From Seiridium cupressi (taxonomy: Eukaryota; Ascomycota; Sordariomycetes; Amphisphaeriales; Sporocadaceae): a stretch of DNA of 64,000 nt. Both the position numbers and the translations under genes were made by a program. This document shows, in pieces, positions 35,093 to 47,504 of the stretch. The stretch covers positions 104,468 through 168,467 of the forward strand of contig JARVKI010000093.1 in assembly GCA_036674765.1 (NCBI GenBank), read 5' to 3'. A model generated the notes under the pieces. The model had not been told where the DNA came from. It did no database searches and was given only the letters and a program-made list of their open reading frames with translations. Positions within the stretch are counted from its first letter, which is position 1; every line of letters starts with the position of its first letter.

Positions 35093-35596
35093 TTATGCAC
35101 TGTCGCACTCAGAGACGGAAGCAGTGAAGTTGGCCGGGCCAGTGTAGTGCTGGGTGCTGACAGCGCCGTTGTTCTCGGTGGTGATCTCATCAGCAGTGAT
35201 GGAGTGGCAGAAGGTGATGTTGCTGCGCGAGTTGAAGGGGTACCAGATGGCGAAGTCGAGGCCACCCTCGGCCGTCTTGGTCGTCGACCAGGTGTAGGCG
35301 AAGTTGTCTGGGCATGATCCGTCCTTGACCTCGGGGAGCTGATCCGGGCCAGCGAGGAAAGCACCGCAGTGGCTGGCGCCCAGAACTGGGTCTGAGGTGA
35401 GTGTGAAGTTATAGCTGGACTGCGAGTTAGATTGTGCTGTGCTCAGACGCCTGGCGTAGATGACTTACGCGCAGTTTACGCTGTGAGGGATGCAGTCGGC
35501 ATAGAAGGTGCCAATGGCTACCTCCTGAGCCTGCTTCTTCTGCAGAGTGGCAGCGGAAGCCGAAGCGGCGAGAGCGAGAACAGCGGAGAACTTCAT
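35093..35596 (-). CDS. Small secreted cysteine-containing protein
   Basis: Two exons, 35469-35596 and 35093-35414 (donor GTAAGT, acceptor TCCAG), giving 149 residues. ATG 35596 starts a clear signal peptide (MKFSAVLALAASASA). It is followed by a Lys-Lys pair at 20-21 that could be cut by a Kex2-type protease. The mature part has six cysteines (ADC, VNC, SHC, GSC, TFC, SEC), enough for three disulfides, and sequons NFT, NIT and NFT. It is a likely extracellular protein. Size and cysteine content fit an effector-like or surface protein, but I recognise no family. A second acceptor four bases upstream (GCAG) would shift the frame, so TCCAG is preferred. A TATA-like element lies about 125 bp upstream of the ATG. 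Confidence 0.85.
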
Positions 35597-35720
35597 TTTG
35601 ACGGTTGGTATATTTGGGATGTTGAGATTGATATAAATGGGTAGTTGGAAGTGCTGATTGATGCTGTTTGTAATGGTTGATGTCCTGCAAATCCATCAGT
35701 ATGGCGGAAGAGCAGAGCTC

Positions 35721-35730
35721 TTTATATATA
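35721..35730 (-). promoter_or_regulatory. TATA-like box of the small secreted-protein gene
   Basis: On the minus strand the sequence reads TATATATAAA, about 125 bp upstream of the ATG at 35596. This is a plausible distance for a fungal core promoter with a short leader. Confidence 0.45.
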
Positions 35731-35736
35731 TCTTGA

Positions 35737-38000
35737 CAAGAGCTCTTCCAAGACTATTCATTAGCCCCAGGATGCTGCTGGTTTCCACTCTAACGTTCAT
35801 GCAGTCCCAACGAAAAGGGCAGATCTTCTCGTATCCGGGCCGCTTGCCCATTTCGGCCCCAGTCGCGGTCTTGGCCCACGACGTCATGGTATTCGAGCCC
35901 TTTCGAGCAGGTCGACAGGTGCATCGCCTCTTGAAACTCCGTTATAGCGACAAAACATGAGCTATCTCTCCAAAGGCGCTGACGACGCCCGAATTTTGTT
36001 CCTTCATCTCAAACTCGATGTTTTGATTCGTCCTTGGGGGCATCTTGACTTCTGACTGCCGCCGTGGTCTGTGTGCATTGGCAATTAGAGTGTGGCTGCG
36101 GCTCTTGTCCAAAGCTCCGAAATCCCTGTAAGGCCGCCAAGCCTCAAATTTCGTGATAGTGGGTAAAGCCCGCCGATATTTTAAAGTCGGTATGAGGTTG
36201 GATATTCTGGAGACCCCGGGCGACCCGAGGCCAATGGTATCGCTCGTAACAGTCTCGTGATCACGCACCTAGCTGCGAAATGTTTCTTGCGACGGCGTTT
36301 TGCTCTTTGGCTCATAGCAACGGCTGTCGGCTGAATTCAAGGCGAAATGGGGCTGGCCATGTGGACCGCTCATTAAGACGTTGAGTTCGTTTGACGAGAC
36401 CGAAGGGAGCAAGGGTCCTCACGTTTTATTAGCCACCGGTCCCAAGTAGGATGACGTCTTGACGATCACCTGAGCTTGGGAAAGCAACAATACCTCCCTC
36501 CGACGTAGCCATCACCAACTCAGGAAAGCTTTTCATCGTGCGGCTCTGCACCCGGTTCCGGTTTCATACTATACCATCCAACGTCATGCTGTCTTGGCGT
36601 CCCGTACTCGGGATTCCGGGCGCCTCGCTAGCCAATGTTATCAAATGCGTCAGTTGGATTTTGGCAGCGGGAGGCGAATATGGAACCATCGTAGCTAAGG
36701 TTAGGCCAGCTATTTTCACGAGAAAACCTCTTGAGATCTGCGCATATAATCTCGAACCTAATCCGCACTCAGGCCATGTCAAAACAACCGTATCCACCTT
36801 CCACCAGATTGAACTCAAGAATTGCAGCGCAAGGGGTAGGGATCGTCACTCTGATATACAACTGACTAAGTCAAAATGACCATCTCATTTCTTTACATCT
36901 TTGTGTTCTACAGGATTCATGCCTGAATACTAAATCTCTTACTGTTTCTCCGACCCTAACCCCAACAATCTGTGCTCGACCGCCGAACCAGTCCTACCTG
37001 TCACAAGATTCAACACCTGGGACCACAGACAATAAATTCGGACAGAATGCACCCCTTGTCCTGCTCCGCCAACAGCACCGAAGGTTACTGATGCAAGAGA
37101 TTTTATACAAGCCAGGTAAAGACCCAAACCAAGGTTTTTGGTCACGATTGAATGTGCAGTCCACTTCATCTTCATTGTTGCTCCAAATTTGTACAACATT
37201 GAAGCTTATCAGAGCAGAACTCTCAGCCAACTTCATGGAATGTCATTTGCACACCAATCGAATAAAACTTCGTATCGTGACGAAACGTAGGCATGATGGT
37301 GATCCTCTGGGTTGTGCTCCGTGGATTGTTCACCCATCCGCAGGACTACATGGCAACCAGGGACTCATTGCTGCTATCGCATTGCTCTTATTCTCTGGAT
37401 TCTAACACTCGCCGCCCCTGCTAGGCTTTGCGAACCTAGAATATTGCCGCAGTGCTGCAGGCGATCCTGTGACAGGTAGAGGCCACCTATTTTGTCGAGC
37501 AACGTCGTTATATTCCATGACTCAAAGTGTATGCTCGGTGGAACTAGTGCGAGGACTAATGGATATACGCATTTTAGAGATCAGAGTGATGGGTTGAATC
37601 ATTTTTCATTTCGCCATAACTTTCATGGGCCTATCTAATTCGGGCGCCAAAAACACATGGAACTCATCCCTCTCTCAACAGAGAGCGGATGCTCTCTACT
37701 TTCGTACGCAAGAGGGTTTTGTATATGACGGACGGAGAAATATCCCGGTACTCAAACAACTGAATGGAAACATGTTGTGGTATCAGTTGACCAGTCTCAG
37801 TGAGACAGATGAGTTCGATTGTGCGGCAGTGATGACCGGCGCTTGTGAGAATTGTCCCTCTTGCATACTGTTGCCATAAAAGGCAGCAATGAAAGGCGGT
37901 AATGATATCCGCATGAATAAGATCCATTTGAATGCGCCGAGAGCGCAGACGCCAGTGTTGGTGGTAAAAAGTTTGTACACGAAATGAAAATGTTGAAGAA
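35737..38000. other. Gene-free interval
   Basis: Beyond the promoter of the small secreted-protein gene I see only short overlapping frames (up to about 113 codons) without motifs, and the 3' flank of the 1335-residue gene. No RNA gene or repeat recognised. Confidence 0.5.
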
Positions 38001-41000
38001 TTAATACACACTGGACTTCTTCCGACGCTCGAATACTCGCGAGAACCCGCTGCTGGGCTTTCCTTCAGGTTGGGCAACTGGAGCAGCGATAGCAGACGGA
38101 GGGGGCTCCGAGTCTCGCAGAAACTGCGCCAAGTCAGAGGTCCTGCCCATGCCAGAAGAGGCAGCTTCTCTCGGCTCATATTTCTTCATTAGAACACGAC
38201 CACCAGAGGAGTTGCTAGCAGTACGCATTCCGGAAGGACGATCATTGTTGCTGTAAGAAGAGGCACCACTGGGAACCGGAGCAGTGATAGGTGAATACCC
38301 TCTGCCGTTGCCAGCTTGGCCGCTCGGTAATCGGGACTGATTTGTGTTGAGGCTGTTACTCTTTGACGAGGACGTCGTTCCTCCGCCACCTGCTGACCTC
38401 AAACGAGAGATCAAGTTCGGAGCACTGGGCTTTTTCTTGGGCAGAGACTGCGGTGCTTGAGTTGTTATGAATGGTTGAGGCGGACCAGAGCTACTGGGAG
38501 GCTCATAGTTGTTGAGGAAGTCGATCAAGCTTTCCTCTTTCTTGGGCTGGGGTTTGGGGGCCATGTCAAAGTCATCCTCCTCCTCGTCACTTAAATCAAT
38601 AGCGTATGGGTCTCGAACTCTCCGCTGCTTTCGCTTCGGAATCATATCTTCGTCGTCAAAATTGTTCGCGTATTGAGCCGGTTTCTTAGACTGGGTCAAT
38701 AAGGCACTCTGAGAGTTGATCGAGGACGGCAGCGAAGTTTCTGTGATCGCAGTAGAGGCTCGGCTGTGTCTGACGTCTGGGATAACAGCGTCCACCGCTT
38801 TTCCTCCACCGGCGCCCGACATTTGAAGTTGATCGGAATCCATGGTCGTCCGGAAGGGCGCTACATTGCGTGGGATTCTGGGGTTGTTGCCAGCGTTAGG
38901 TGGACCCCTGCGGATGAAATCAATCAAGTCCGAGCTCTCGTTGGAAGCGCTGACTGCAGCATCTCGTGCCTGCAGACGGGCTCGATTTATCGATCCCTGA
39001 CGCGGACGCGTGGTGTCAATACTGGAGCTCTGAGTAACTGAACCGCTGGCGCTACGGTTATGCGTGGAGGGTGGGGGTGTAGCTCTGGTGGGCGGCGCCT
39101 TTCCACCAGCTGGGCCTGTCGAGCGGATGAAGTCCGCAAAGTCGGAAATCGATTCTCGGGGTACCCGAGCATCCCGAGCTTGAGCTGTAGCGGCTGTGCG
39201 AGCATGGTAGTTCGCCATAGACACTGGGGGCGCTCGGGGAACAGGGCCGGATAGTTTGCCATTCGTCTTGGCGCTGCTCTGGTGCTCGGGTGGATGTGAG
39301 CTCAAGCCAGTGGACTTGGTAACAGACAAGGACCTCTTGAGAGAAGATGACCGGGAGCGCTCGGCTTGCTTCACATCTTCACTCCTCCGAGACTTGTGAT
39401 GAACGGCAGGGCTTCCGTTGTTCAGTGAGCGGTTGGACTGATGATCATGTTAGTGATGCGGATTGGAAAAACACCAAACCAAGGTGAAGACTTACAGCGT
39501 CAATATCGCGCATATTTTCTGGAGTCAGGGTATACTGAATTGTCTGATCATTCTGCAGCAGCTCTTCGAAATTTTTAGCGACGTCGTGAGTGCGATGAGA
39601 ATTACCATCCTCGGAGCTACGCATAGGCTTGTACTTGGCTGATGACGAGGAAGACGGAGAATCGCTGAGCTTGGCACGTGCGGCCTTTGGAGACTCAGGC
39701 GAGCCTCGTGACGCTGACTGGTTGCGATCTATAGATGGCCTTTGCCCAGCAGCAGATTGTGAGGGAACTGGTCTACTCGAGCTCTTTTCCGGAACCGTAG
39801 GCAGCGGTGCTGATTGCTGTACCACACGCGTCTTCTCTGGTACATCTGGCTTCGCATCAAGATCGAGAAACGATCTATCTGCGGCCGGAGCGTTCAGGAT
39901 GGTCACCTTCGTAGCGTTAGAGGACGGTGCTGAGGTGGGAGCGGTCCTCGAGGTTGTAGCGGGAGCAGAAGTAGGTGGTGTAGGCTTGGAGGAATAGGCA
40001 CTGGATGCAGAAGAATTTCGGGTAGGACGAGCATCACGATACTCTTCCGGTGGCATCGCCACAGCATTTCTCTTGATCGCCTTGGTAGGCAGACTGTCAG
40101 AGCTCGCACCTTCCTCAGCAATTGGTGGCGTAGAAATGCTGCCTTCGCGAGAGATCGAAGCAGGCCGAGTGTTCGGCATGTCAGGAAAGTCCATGGATCC
40201 ACTCCTTGACATGGCACTGGGCGTTCGGGGACTTTGAACGTCAATCACGCGGACAGAGCGCACGCTGTTGGACCTGGCAATCAAAATCGAAGGCGGCCGT
40301 CCGGGTTCGGAGACTGATGGTGAACTTCGACCACCAAAAGAAACCCGCGAAGATGTGAGGATCTCTGGCTCTTCTGTGAACTCGTCGATCTCCTCGTCTT
40401 CCATAGGCGTGGGGACAGTCTGAGGAGCCGTACCTTGTGCCATGGCCGCGACGCCTGCTGCAGCTGCCGCGCCAAACGCAGCGGCACCTGAGACGATCAT
40501 TGAGATGGGGCTGGTCGTCACCTCTGTTGCCTTGCCATCAAGATAATCGCTCCCTTCAGTGTCGAGGGGTGACACGCCATCCTCGTTGACAACTCTATCT
40601 ACCATGAGTAGCGATGGTGCAGCCGCGGTGTCTACGGTATCGGCGGGCATGTCATCAACAATTGCCTCCTCTTCTTTCCCTTGTTGCGCGGCCTGTTCGC
40701 CCTGTCTTAAAGCGGCGGGAGAGGTATATGGCAAGCCAGCTGGAGTGGGTAGTGAGCTTGCGCGTCTCCGCGTTGCTTGAATGGGGGTATGCGGTTGAGA
40801 CAATCTTGGTGTTGGAGGCTCTTCCTGAGGAAGCGACAAGATCATCAGACTCTTCGGCCTTGGTGGCTGGTGTATGGTGTCGTCTTCAATATCGGCGTCG
40901 CTGCCTTCGTCGTCGCTGTACGATACAAGGCCTGGCACCTCGATCTCTGCTATGTCGTTATCGTTTATGGGCAGTGCGATGTCGGATGGATTCGGCTCGG

Positions 41001-42066
41001 ACTCGGTCTGCTCCTTTGGGTTTATTGCCTCCTTTGCTGTAGCTTCTTCTTTGGGGGTCGCCAGCGAGTGAAAGCCATCTGCCGTGGTGCTACCGTGTCT
41101 ACTATGAGTCGCGCTTCGCGGAAATGGGCGCCCGAAATTAGGTTCGGTAGGCGATCGTATCCTCTTCTTCCACGAACGCCACAGTCGACCGAGTGTCCTA
41201 TCCAATGCTACACGTTCCATATCAAGCTCTTCCACAACGATCCGTTCGGAAATATCCCCTGGCAATCTTGCACCGTCCTTCAGCTCCTTTTCATATCTGA
41301 TGCGCAGGCGATTGAACGCTGCTTGGCCAGCGATAATCAAGACCTGCTCACCCATGTATTCGAGTATGGAGGTTAAGAAGATGGCCACAGCAGGTGAGAC
41401 AGAGCTTCCGGGATGGTCATCAGCTTCGCCATTTAAATGCTCCTGCTCCATAAAATAGTCCTCATCTTCCTCTTCCATGTCACCCAAAGACGAGTATACC
41501 ATGCATCGCAATCTTGTTCTTTTCCAGACGAGTTCCAAATCCCAGTCGCGCAGGTTTCCCTCGGTGTGCGATTGAACTAAATCATCAACCTCGCCGCCAC
41601 CGAGGTATTCTTTTAGTTCTTCGTCTGCTTGGTTGACGGCATCTTTGGCGAGCTTCGGTTTCAAGACTTCGCTGACCGCAGGGCGCAAAGCCGCAAGCGC
41701 GGTTGATCTTGCGACACCGATGATGTTAAACAAGAGCTGGTCTATGAAGTTATTGGCAAGCTGCAGAGCTCCGCTGGAAACCAAGGCAGTCTCGCCTGAC
41801 GGTTCAATTCCTACTTGGTCGTACCAGGTTTCCGAGTGGCCGTCGTGGTCATTTGTGACGATCTGCGAGGCCGCGGAGCCGGCCATGAAAGCTGCCTCCG
41901 GAGACACGGCAAGAGGAGGAGACATGAGGCTGTGAGCGATAGTGGACGGCCGATCGCTAGATATGCTTTGTGTCCGAGACCGGGCATCGCGAGGGCTGTG
42001 GAGGGTCCCTGTGTAGGAGTTGGACACATTCGTGTCGATACTCGTGGTGGGCGTCATCGGCGGCAT
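38001..42066 (-). CDS. Large disordered protein with N-terminal tandem histone-fold-like region
   Basis: Two exons, 39496-42066 and 38001-39437 (donor GTAAGT after ...MRDIDA; acceptor CATCAG), giving 1335 residues. ATG 42066 gives MPPMTPTTS. I do not know a name for it. Residues 98-156 read like histone H2B: ALQLANNFIDQLLFNIIGVA parallels the H2B helix with NSFVNDIFERIA, and PKLAKDAVNQADEELKEYL parallels the C-terminal ELAKHAVSEGTKAV helix. Residues 222-300 read like H2A: SPAVAIFLTSILEYMGEQVL then AGQAA parallels [22 protein letters not shown]. The connecting 160-220 region contains an acidic stretch. The remaining about 1000 residues are Ser/Pro-rich and disordered, with KKRIRSP and PKRKQRR basic clusters (possible nuclear signals). 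Four F[IL]-type motifs recur near the C-terminus. No signal peptide. The histone resemblance is by eye only. Confidence 0.85.
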
Positions 42067-45000
42067 TATAAGGGCGAACCGCAGACCCGCGTGAGGGCTG
42101 CCGGGCTGGGGTGGGACGACAGATTTGGGGCAGTTTCGAAGATGTCGTGGCAACGTCGAGCACAATCCAACAATCCTATCAACAATTTAGAAGGCCGCTC
42201 TGGGGGAGGACAGAACCAGGATATCTCTGATCATGGCAGCGGTAATGGCAGGAAGAAGAAACGAAGGAAGAGGGCTCGGAGAAAGAATGATTAACTGGAA
42301 AGCTGAAACACTCCCGGCTCCAACCTGGGAATGCCTGTCGAGGACAGAATGTAGCATTGAAGGATTGACGGCGTGCGACACTTTGCGCGTTGCGCCTGTG
42401 GATCGCCAATTGCAGCTTTGCAAAATCCTGCTGGGCGTTGTGTATCATCAGATACCCACCAGCTGACTTGCTGCTGACGGGCGGTGACAGTGTTGGGGGC
42501 GCATCTGATGGCGTAGCCGATATGTCCTTCCCTAAGGTTGCTGGGAAAACCTTGATGCAAACCCGATTATGTGGTACGGATAAGATCAAGCCTCAATCAG
42601 GGGAAGCAAATTCGAAGTAGATTAGATCAATGAGCAATGGTGCTGCAGCTCTCGATATATGTGCAGCCGCAAGAGAGCCGAGACAAAAAGCAGGGTTCTT
42701 CGGTTGGAATCAAAAGAAGCAACTGTTACTCACTCTGATGGTGGCGATGCTGTACCGGCGTGCAGTAGTTCTCGGGTGTTAGAACGAGGGAGAAGCGAGA
42801 CACATGCTGCCGTTGGGTCGGCAAGATGGGCAGACGCACTGTAATAAAAGCGCAAGAGGCAACGTGCTGAACCTCGACCCTCCGTTTGCCCGTCTGAACG
42901 GTAAATGTTCAGACTTTCTGGTGTTGGAGGCGGATGTTGGCAGTGGTGGGAGAAATGGTTCATTAAGTTAAGGTTGCAGAGAGCATGCGAGCCACGATCC
43001 TAGGACAATCTAATCCTACTTGGGCCTGCTGTGGGCGGGTCGCTATTCTGTGGTTTCTGACCCCTGGACCGGGGTGGTATGCAAGATTGCACATGGCGCG
43101 GATGATCCTAGGACACTTCAAACATGTACTTTCGACTTTTTACGGGGAATCGAGCTGCGATAAGTAATGTAGCTGCCGGGCTGTGAGTAACACCAGACAC
43201 CTGCTCTGCTGTAGACGTGGAGCGACGAACCTGTTCCCGTGTAGGCCATTGAAGTGCCGTCCGCGGATTTTCGTAATACACCGCATCAGCTACATTGCTC
43301 TGACTGTACCTCAGTCGAAAGCCAATCACCGAGACTGTGTTCACAGCTGGGTTGGTCGCGCACAGTTGAGCTGCTACTTTGCATGGGCAAAGTGCCAGAA
43401 CATTTGGAATAGATGTGGTGCCTCTGTTTTTGCTCAATGTCCTGCATTAGTACCTGTGCGGCGCCAGAACACGATGGCTGCTAAGCCGACGCTATCGTTA
43501 CCCAGACCCCGAGTAGTGCTAGGCCACGCTATTCGGGAGATTATCAAGACAGGATCGTGGGCCAAAAAAGAGCCCAAACACATGCATCCTTCTGGCCCTG
43601 CCTTGGTTCCTGGAAAGCGTTGCCGCGTGATGTTTCGCAAGGGCGGCGTTGCTATCTACCACCTTGCTGCCAACAGGCCGCTCTTTCGGATCCTTCCCAC
43701 GTTCCATGTTGCAGCGAGCAAGGGATTGGAGGACTGGGTACAATGTACAGGTGTGGGGAGCCATCATCCGTTGTGGAGACCTTCTGGGGCGTGAGATCCA
43801 CTACTCCTGCAACGATACCCCCAAAATCAGACGAAGATAAAATTGACCCTACCATTCCAGTAGGTTCAGGATTCCAATATTCCGCTGGACAAGTGACACG
43901 ATTCTGCATCTTGACGTAGGCGGCATCTTGAAGATGTTCGACCTTTGACGTTGGAGCTTAGCTGCTGCCACAGAGTTGAGGCGCATAATTATATAGCTGT
44001 CGTCGGGCTTTAGCCGGGTCCTGCGGATTGGATGTAGACTACTGTCCTTCACGTTTGAACTCAGCTCTCACCACTGCTCTAAGCCCTACCCCCAAGACAT
44101 GGCTGCTGTAATGCAGCTTTGGTCGAGAACCAACGATTGCCATTATTACAGGTCATATACACATTTTAGGGGTCAATTCACGTTTCGGTAAGACATCCGC
44201 AGCTAACGTCTTCAACCCGCAGGCCCACCGCACGCCTTGACCCGATTACAATCATTGTCGTTTCGCGATACTTCTGCTACTTCGCAAGCGTATTTATTTC
44301 AAGGAATGCAACCGCTCCTGTCGTGAATCCTCCGATCCCCATGGCCATTTCCGTCTTAGTCTCGGCTATATTATGTGCCACGTGGATTTTAGGGGCAGGC
44401 CTGCTCATGAAGAATATCTTCTCCCCATTCGTGCTGCAGTCTCACGACGCGCTCGAACGCCCATATCATCAATTTCAAGCACACCGCGCCGATAGGTTCT
44501 CGTACCGCTTCTCGCCTAATCCGAACGAGGTTACAACAGAGCGCTGTCGCCGTAGCTCGGAGCTAACGGAGGGCAGAGGAACCACATGCCACATGGCAAC
44601 ATAGACCGTCGGTCCACTTGGCATCAAGACCGCGGGTGAGGGCGCATGTTTTCGGAGTCCAAGCAGCATCAGCAGCAGGTCAATCCTGGTGAGCAGCAAC
44701 GCGCCAGCTGGCTGAGGACAGCTCCAAATCCATGGGGGATTTCCTTTTCAAGGGACCCGGTCGGCTTCATCTGACTCGCGGGACTTCCAGCTCGAGACTA
44801 CATGACCAGGTATTTCCGGAAGGAACTATGCAAGTCAGCAGTTTGGATGACCCGTATACTTGTAGAGAGATGCACAAACCCCCATTGATAGAGGGCTTTC
44901 TAATGTTCAACGCCAGGCTACAGTACATGTCTTGAATGGAATTGGGTTGAGACATTGGCGACGGAAACCGATGTGCTATGGTACTGGAACTCGGGATTTC

Positions 45001-47504
45001 CGCGTCACTTGCTGCAACTGGACATTGACAAGTTGGAGCTAGTCCAGGAGGGCTATCTACCGTATGCCAGGCCGAAATTACATGCTGCCAGGCCCTGCGA
45101 TGTGCTTGTCAAAGCGCCATCAAGAGCGCCCGGACGTGTTCTAGCGCGGCCGCTGCCGCTAGCCACTATTCGCGTTGAGTTGCAATTCGTCAATGCCTGT
45201 GATTATCGCTTCTTTCGGCACAGAAAACAACTCCACAGATCTGCATCCGCGGGTTGGACCAGATCTACGGATAGGGGCAATCAATTAGCACCCGGTCGAC
45301 CACGGTACTTGTGTGTCCATGGCCGTGTCTAGCCAACGTTGCGGCCATGTGCCGATGACAGCGCCTTCCACAAGACCAGCGGCGGATTTCTCCCATAACA
45401 ACCTCTGAATCCTGCTTGCCGTGTGGTGAGCTGGTCAATGTGGTTAAATTTTGTGTGCTTGGTTTTTACTAGGTAAACTTCTGAAGCCTACTACCAGCTA
45501 CTTCCTGGGCCTTGCGCTATATCGCCTTGGCCGGTGTAACCAATGTAGGTTCCGCCTGACAGCACTTCGATTGCACGGCCCATCGCTGGGACTTGGCCGG
45601 ATCATTGGGTGTGCGCCATGACTTGAGTAGAATACCTGCCGCACTGGTATGTTAGGTGGCAGCAAGGGCTGCGCGTGCGGCGGGACCCTGGAAGGCCAAT
45701 TGAATCATCGCCAGCTAGGCTCACCATCCATTCATCGTTGCCAAGGACACCTGTGACAGCCCTACAGCATCTCCAGATAGGCAGGTCATATCGAGCGGAT
45801 ATAGCCGCAAAGACCAACTCTTTCCATTTGCCTTCATTTGAAAATCCCAGTGTGCCCTAGCATTGTACAACATCCATAACTTTAAGGGTCATTTGATGCA
45901 ATACTCGGCCAGTGTATACTGGTCGCGCTCTCGGAAGTTATAAAGTTACATCCCGAAACCTGAGCTCAGCGCTGGCATACATTCTCTGGTTAGATTGAAA
46001 GGCAAACGACTTAAAACGGAACTGACAAACGCCAGATAATATCGGAGTTTGGAATTGATATAGCCTATTCAAGTTCAACATCTGGTGAGTTAGTCTCAAA
46101 ATACTATTTTGAACCTTTCAATTCGCTAAAAACAAGTTCGCAATTAAAGTCTGGTACCACAAACCACAGCCCGCATGATCTATCATAAACAGTTCTACTC
46201 TGGCCAAAATGCACCTAAGAGGTCTGATTCCCACAATACGAACTGCAACTATCAGCCTTTCATGCAGGCGCCCACTGCGTGAGAAAGTGTCGAGGGATCT
46301 ACATCTCATTGACCCTAGTGAGGTGGGATATGCATGCCACAGCGGCCCCAGCTTACACGCATTGACGAAACTAACCAACCTATAATAGATCCCAACAGTC
46401 ATGTGCAACATATCCCAAATAGAAGCATAGTCACGCTATGCCTCCGTCCGCTTCAAATGTCGCACAGCGGGACAGAACCTTGGCGTCATATCAAAAGACT
46501 CTCCCAGTCTGCCAACGGTTGTACGCTCCAGACCCCGCTGTCAGCTACACACCCATCCCAATTAGACAGCGTTCTCATTCGCCAGCGCAATGGTGTCAGT
46601 GACACCGACTTCCCGAGGTTGGCAAGGTCAAAGCGCCGGATGGTTATACTCAAGTCGTGTTCACGGGCGCCACCTACATTTTCTAGCGGGGTCTTGACGC
46701 TCCAGATCATTGGTCTGCATCCCGAAGTTTGACTTGAGCGATTCCTCCGCCTAGAACGATCCGAGAATTCCGGGTACCGAAATTCATCTGCGCAGCTGTA
46801 AGCACATCGATTTGACCCGCGGGTCGCGCGTCTCTTATGCCACGTTATTGTCGGCCATGCAACGGCAGATGAGTGCATGGTTCATCTTTCAAGTGAGCAT
46901 ACGGAGTTGCATATGTAGTGTGATGTCAGCATTTTCGACTACTGTACATCACCCTGATAGCCATCGCTACAACCAACTTACATGCGTTGCATTACAACCA
47001 CAGACCGTTCCCATACTCGCGATAATCATCCACAAAATCCTCGATGTTGATTTGCAGTGGACGGAACAACACGATCCCAAGACGAGATATCCTTAGCTTT
47101 CGCCGAAGTTACCTCTCCGTTCTGCAGGTAAAGATGTGGCCTACTTCAGGCACCAGCCCTGCAACAATCCGCTTCGCTTTGCCAATCTCTGATTTGCAGC
47201 AACATAATATGGAAAGAGTCATGTGTTCCTGATTATATATCAAGGGATGATAGCACGTCGTATCAGCGCCTGCTCAGCTGTACATCTGGATATATGACGC
47301 TCAGTCATTGGCTGGAGCATGACAGAATTTACGTTAGCTTATTGCCATTAAGGGAACGAGGTAGGCGAGACGATGCGATCATATTTCCTAACATAATGCC
47401 ACTAAATATAGCAAGAAAAGGCCACATATCATGGCAGGCGGATTGGCAGTACCTTCCAACTTTGCGGTATTCTACTTCTCTATCCACGCGTCTAAGTAAA
47501 CACA
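42067..47504. other. Longest gene-free interval (5.4 kb)
   Basis: Contains only overlapping frames up to 203 codons (43183-43794, +) that share the same bases on both strands and show no domain. No tRNA, transposon ORF or long terminal repeat was recognised. The first few hundred bases should contain the promoter of the 1335-residue gene. Confidence 0.5.

Noticed and set aside
43183..43794. 203-codon plus-strand frame in the gene desert
   Set aside because: Low-confidence composition, overlaps antisense frames of similar length, no motif.
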